Positions 53,844-57,185 of a stretch of 57,185 bases of DNA are shown piece by piece. The DNA is from an uncultured Alteromonadaceae bacterium (GTDB taxonomy: Bacteria > Pseudomonadota > Gammaproteobacteria > Enterobacterales > Alteromonadaceae): positions 1 through 57,185 of the forward strand of contig CAJXMO010000022.1 of NCBI GenBank assembly GCA_913056495.1. Reading direction: 5' to 3'. The notes below the pieces were generated by a model, which was not told the DNA's origin, did no database searches, and saw nothing but the letters and a program-made list of their open reading frames with translations. Each line of letters opens with the position of its first letter. The first letter of the stretch is position 1. The translations under genes were made by a program, and so were the position numbers.

Positions 53844-53932
53844 GAGTGATTCTTTACGCAAAGGGCTACTAACTCCCTGTACGCGTGAATTTTTCGTGCA
53901 TGAAAAATTCACTTTGCATCAAAGAATCACTC
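53844..53932. repeat. 89-bp nested palindrome between miaE and radD
   Basis: The outer arms GAGTGATTCTTT (53844-53855) and AAAGAATCACTC (53921-53932) are perfect mirrors; ACGCAAAG and CTTTGCAT extend the pairing inward with one wobble. Inside is a second perfect 11-bp hairpin, GTGAATTTTTC (53885-53895) with GAAAAATTCAC (53902-53912). Terminal inverted repeats plus internal hairpin suggest a MITE-like element or a structured RNA. No other copy is in the window. Confidence 0.75.
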
Positions 53933-53962
53933 AGCCAATAATTTTTATGGCTCAGTTTTAGA

Positions 53963-55780
53963 ATGTATCAGCTCAGGCCTTATCAACAGGAAGCAGTAGA
54001 CGCAACCATCAGTCATTTTAAGCAATCTACGCAGTCAGCTGTGATTGTATTACCTACCGGGGCGGGTAAAAGCCTGGTTATTGCAGAACTTGCCAAAATT
54101 GCACGTGGAAAAATTCTGGTATTAACTCATGTAAAAGAACTGGTTGAACAAAACCATCAAAAATATGAGAGTTATGGGCTAAAAGCCGGTATATTTTCAG
54201 CCGGCCTCAACCGAAAAGAAACCGAACATGCTGTCACTTTTGCCAGTATCCAATCGGTAGCGCCCAACCTGGATAAATTTATTCAGCAATATAGCTTGTT
54301 AATTATTGATGAATGCCACAGAGTCGCCAATCCGAATATTCTGGACAAACAATCAGAATGCAAAGACCATCAGCCGAATACTCAAACGCAAAAAAAGAAT
54401 AATAACCAGTACCAGAAGGTCATTCAGAAACTCAAATCAAATAACCCTGAATTAAAAATACTTGGGCTAACAGCGACTCCCTATCGACTCGATTTTGGCT
54501 GGATATATCGCTACCATTATTTCGGTTTTGCCCGGGCTGAATCTGACTGTCCGTTTGATAAATGTATCTATGAATTACCGCTCAGATACATGATAAAAAA
54601 TAATTTCCTAACGCCGCCCAGATTGGTCAATGCGGCTACTGAACATTATGATTTCAGTCATTTGCAGGCAACAGCTAACGGTGAATACAAAACGAATGAT
54701 ATTAACCAGCTATTGTTAAAATATCCCAGAGTGACTAAAGCGATTTGCGAGCAAATCACGAGTCAGAGTCAAGATAAGCAGGGGGTTATGATTTTTGCTG
54801 CAACTGTGCAGCATGCCAACGAAATTTATCAATATTTAACTCAGTTTAACGAGCAAAATAAAATAGAAATTGTTATAGGAGATACAGCATCAAAAGAACG
54901 TGACCGTATCATTCAGAGCTTTAAGCAAAAACACATCAAATTTTTAATCAATGTGGCTGTATTAACAACCGGTTTTGACGCACCCCATGTCGACTTTATT
55001 GCGATTTTAAGACCGACTCAGTCAGTGAGCCTGTATCAACAAATTGTTGGCCGGGGGTTACGTTTGGCTGAAGGCAAAACAGAATGTTTGGTTATTGATT
55101 ATGCCGGTAACGATTTTGATCTGCATTATCCCGAAGTGGGCAATATCAGGCCTAACAAAAGCACGGTGCCAGTTTCTGTGCCCTGCCCTGAATGTGGTTT
55201 TGCCAATACATTCTGGGGAAAAACAGATGCAGACGGAGATGTTATTGAACATTTTGGCCGACGCTGCTGGGGGTTATTAGAATCAGATGACAATGCAGTA
55301 CCTGTGCAGTGCAGCTTTCGCTTTAAATTCAAAACCTGCCCGCAATGCCAGAGTGAAAATGATATTGCCGCACGTTACTGTCATGAATGCAAACATGCGC
55401 TTGTTGACCCTGATGATCAGATTAAAGATGCATTAAAGCTAAAAAATTCAATGGTCATTCGCTGCGCGGGTATGCAAATCAGCCCTCATGCTGAGCTTAT
55501 AAAAGTGATTTATTACGACGAAGACGGGCAGGAATTATCAGAGCTATTTAACCTAAGCAGCAAAAAACAACAAACTCATTTCAATCAGATTTTTGGCCGA
55601 AGGCTGCAAGATGGTGCCAGCCCAACCCTATTTAATACCAGTCAACAGGTATTAAATGTAGCGCACTTGCTACCTCACCCTGATTTTGTGATAGCCGCAA
55701 AAAAGAAAAAATTCTGGCAGGTGACAGAGCGTATTTTTGACTATCAGGGCAACTACCGTAAAGCGAATCAAATGAGTTAA
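53963..55780 (+). CDS. radD: RadD DNA repair helicase (YejH)
   Basis: Superfamily 2 ATPase that assists recombination and resolution of damaged replication forks in E. coli. The 605-residue protein aligns along its length to RadD: LRPYQQEAVDA start, Walker A PTGAGKS near residues 31-37, DECHRV (DEAH-type box) near 114-119, LTATPYRL near 173-180, and motif VI QQIVGRGLRLAEGK near 360-373. The zinc-finger tail follows, with CPECGF and CPQC...CHEC near 410-475. Compared with E. coli it has a polar Gln/Asn-rich insert of about 25 residues after the DEAH box. Confidence 0.95.
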   Translation: MYQLRPYQQEAVDATISHFKQSTQSAVIVLPTGAGKSLVIAELAKIARGKILVLTHVKELVEQNHQKYESYGLKAGIFSAGLNRKETEHAVTFASIQSVAPNLDKFIQQYSLLIIDECHRVANPNILDKQSECKDHQPNTQTQKKNNNQYQKVIQKLKSNNPELKILGLTATPYRLDFGWIYRYHYFGFARAESDCPFDKCIYELPLRYMIKNNFLTPPRLVNAATEHYDFSHLQATANGEYKTNDINQLLLKYPRVTKAICEQITSQSQDKQGVMIFAATVQHANEIYQYLTQFNEQNKIEIVIGDTASKERDRIIQSFKQKHIKFLINVAVLTTGFDAPHVDFIAILRPTQSVSLYQQIVGRGLRLAEGKTECLVIDYAGNDFDLHYPEVGNIRPNKSTVPVSVPCPECGFANTFWGKTDADGDVIEHFGRRCWGLLESDDNAVPVQCSFRFKFKTCPQCQSENDIAARYCHECKHALVDPDDQIKDALKLKNSMVIRCAGMQISPHAELIKVIYYDEDGQELSELFNLSSKKQQTHFNQIFGRRLQDGASPTLFNTSQQVLNVAHLLPHPDFVIAAKKKKFWQVTERIFDYQGNYRKANQMS

Positions 55781-55874
55781 GTCGGCTGGTATCATTGCCA
55801 ATTTGTTTATGCACTTAAAAGATCAACAGAACCTAGAGTAGCATTCAAATAATCAAAGCTTCATGGAAAGGGTA

Positions 55875-56033
55875 CTAAGGTTTACCCTTTTTAGATTTTC
55901 TGAAAATCGTAAACCACATTAAGCCCTCACAAATCAGGCCCAGTGCAATCACAAGAATCAAACCCGCGATATTACCAATAGCATAACAAACGATTGCCAA
56001 GATGAAGAATAAAAGGGCTTTAAACCAGCGCAT
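55875..56033 (-). CDS. Small membrane protein, 52 residues
   Basis: A frame read from ATG 56033 to TAG 55875. The product begins MRWFKALLFFILAIVCYAIG and has two hydrophobic stretches (about residues 5-18 and 22-44), ending in a basic tail (FRKSKKGKP). AGAGGT lies 7 bases before the ATG. It lies between radD and the lipase-like gene, convergent with radD; the lipase gene ends 14 bases downstream. I do not recognise the family. The ribosome-binding site, hydrophobic pattern and positive-inside tail support a real gene. Confidence 0.6.
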   Translation of the reverse strand: MRWFKALLFFILAIVCYAIGNIAGLILVIALGLICEGLMWFTIFRKSKKGKP

Positions 56034-56047
56034 TTACACACCTCTGT

Positions 56048-56794
56048 TTATCCAGTCGTTTTACACAAATGATTTCTAGCTTTTTTATCAGTAAAAATGC
56101 CCAGCTCTAAAAACGCCAGCACCTGCTCTTCAACTTGATCGTTTGTCATCATAAAGGTATGAGTAACCGGCAGTGTTAAAAAACTGCACATGCCTTTCAC
56201 TTTAGTACTTTCCACTGTCACTTTACCATCGTCTTGATTCGGTAAGATGGCAGATAAAATCCAGTTAATCGTTTTGGTTCCGGCAATGATCCCAAGCTCA
56301 AAATTGACTGGCCCCAGTTGCTTGACCAGACTTTGGTTTTTTGTGCCTAGCTGTTTTCCTGCAGGACCATTTATCCACTCAAATATTTCAAGGTCTTTTA
56401 ATTCATCAACCACTTCGCTGCCTTTATTAGGCGGGCCTAACATAACAGCACGACCTAAGTTTGTAATCTCATGGTGCTCGAGGTAATACCGCACTAATAT
56501 GCCGCCCATTGAATGCGTCACAAAGTGAATTTTATCTGCGTTCACTTGATTACATTGTTTTAAACCATTTGAAATTGCGCTTTGCGCAAGCTTTTCCACC
56601 GGAGCTTGAGTTGAAGGGTAATCAATATTAGCAACTGCAAAATCAGCCTGAACCAACCTTTGTTCAAGTTGCAGCATAGACTCAGCCCCTCGTGCTAAGC
56701 CATGCAATAAAATAACGCATTGCTGAGCTGCGGCCTCGCAGCTCAAGACAAACGTAAACAGAATGAAAGCAATTTTACTGGTCGACTTTATCAT
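56048..56794 (-). CDS. Exported alpha/beta-hydrolase, lipase-like
   Basis: A 248-residue protein with a signal peptide (hydrophobic residues 9-19, cleavage near AAA-QQ). The oxyanion motif ILLHGLARG is near residues 28-36, the nucleophile is in VTHSMGGILVRYYL near 92-105, and PPNKGSEVVDEL near 120-131 resembles PGAP1/lipase-type hydrolases. A late HTFMM near residue 211 likely supplies the catalytic His. The predicted location is periplasmic or outer; the substrate is unknown. The small membrane protein gene is 14 bases downstream and may share its transcript. Confidence 0.85.
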   Translation of the reverse strand: MIKSTSKIAFILFTFVLSCEAAAQQCVILLHGLARGAESMLQLEQRLVQADFAVANIDYPSTQAPVEKLAQSAISNGLKQCNQVNADKIHFVTHSMGGILVRYYLEHHEITNLGRAVMLGPPNKGSEVVDELKDLEIFEWINGPAGKQLGTKNQSLVKQLGPVNFELGIIAGTKTINWILSAILPNQDDGKVTVESTKVKGMCSFLTLPVTHTFMMTNDQVEEQVLAFLELGIFTDKKARNHLCKTTG

Positions 56795-57021
56795 GTAATT
56801 TCTACTGAAAATCAGGAAGATACTAAATCTATACGCTATGCCGGATAAAAAGCAATAAACAAAATGATAAATTATTTAACTTTTAACCATATAGCACCAA
56901 GACTTACTGATGCCTGTTAGTTTGCCACTACAGAAAGGTAAAGTTGATCTTTGTTTATTATTTGAGGTGAGACAAAAAATTGCCTTAGACAAGGTAGAAA
57001 TAAATTGAAACCTATAAACGC
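56795..57021. other. Non-coding stretch between lipase gene and rRNA terminator
   Basis: About 230 AT-rich bases carry no frame or structure I can support. They should contain the promoter of the lipase gene on the minus strand. Confidence 0.6.
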
Positions 57022-57052
57022 AAAAAGCCCGACTCTTTCGAATCGGGCTTTT
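57022..57052 (-). terminator. Rho-independent terminator of the rRNA operon
   Basis: AAAAGCCCGA (57023-57032) pairs with TCGGGCTTTT (57043-57052). On the minus strand it lies about 65 bases past the 5S 3' end and is followed by a T-run. Confidence 0.88.
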
Positions 57053-57116
57053 GTATTCTGTGTTGTCTAATGAAAGACTCGCATTTAGCGCTATCTGATT
57101 TAGATAGAAAATTAAG

Positions 57117-57185
57117 AGCCTGGCAGTGTGCTACTCTCACATGGGAACTCCCACACTACCATCGCCGCTATTGTGTTTCACTTCT
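57117..57185 (-). rRNA. rrf: 5S ribosomal RNA, 3' part (cut by window end)
   Basis: The minus strand reads GAAGTGAAAC, GGCGATGGTAGTGTGGGAGT and GAGAGTAGCACACTGCCAGG, the 3' half of a 5S rRNA as in E. coli. The 5' half and the upstream 23S and 16S genes must lie beyond the window. The 3' end is placed by analogy and may be off by one or two bases. Confidence 0.93.

Overview
The window is a compact, AT-leaning bacterial chromosome segment. It looks like a marine gammaproteobacterium of the Alteromonadales type (Alteromonas/Catenovulum/Shewanella-like). This rests on closely E. coli-like housekeeping proteins (FadR, SodB, ValS, RadD), the prkA-yeaH-spoVR-fadR neighbourhood, and a polar flagellar locus carrying the Vibrio-type flgT and flgO/flgP genes used with sodium-driven motors. 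A complete ectoine degradation operon also points to a saline habitat. The genus is inference; no 16S sequence is in the window.

Layout. 1-2750: a 7-bp tandem repeat and a palindromic intergenic repeat, then cysE and trmJ on the minus strand, divergent from suhB. 2890-7149: three overlapping genes for a secreted HtrA-like protease without a PDZ domain, a membrane-anchored FHA protein, and an OPT-family transporter; I cannot match this trio to a described system. 7217-12759: moeA, an HBM-type chemoreceptor, a LysR regulator, grxD and sodB. 13015-18508: the PrkA kinase, YeaH and SpoVR stress module, convergent with fadR. 18779-20364: a YbfF-like esterase, a DUF2788 membrane protein and flavodoxin fldA, without the usual downstream fur. 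20601-25911: a small ORF with a strong ribosome-binding site, then doeB2-doeD-doeA-doeC, which together would convert ectoine to aspartate.

25971-44710 is a flagellar and chemotaxis block. Minus-strand units are flgBCDE, flgFGHIJ, flgKL, cheV-cheR and flgO-flgP-flgO2; plus-strand units are flgA, flgMN and flgT. Promoter motifs fit a tiered flagellar hierarchy: sigma-54 GG-N10-GC sites before flgB, flgF and flgT, with weaker ones before flgO and flgA. Near-consensus sigma-28 (FliA) promoters precede flgK and flgM.

44707-52424 holds ybaN, lptG and lptF (lipopolysaccharide export), divergent from pepA-holC-valS. 52495-55780 holds a sulfotransferase-like gene, miaE, a large palindromic element and radD. 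The end has a small membrane protein missed by a 60-residue cutoff, an exported lipase-like hydrolase, and the 3' part of a 5S rRNA with its terminator. The rest of that rRNA operon lies beyond the right edge on the minus strand.
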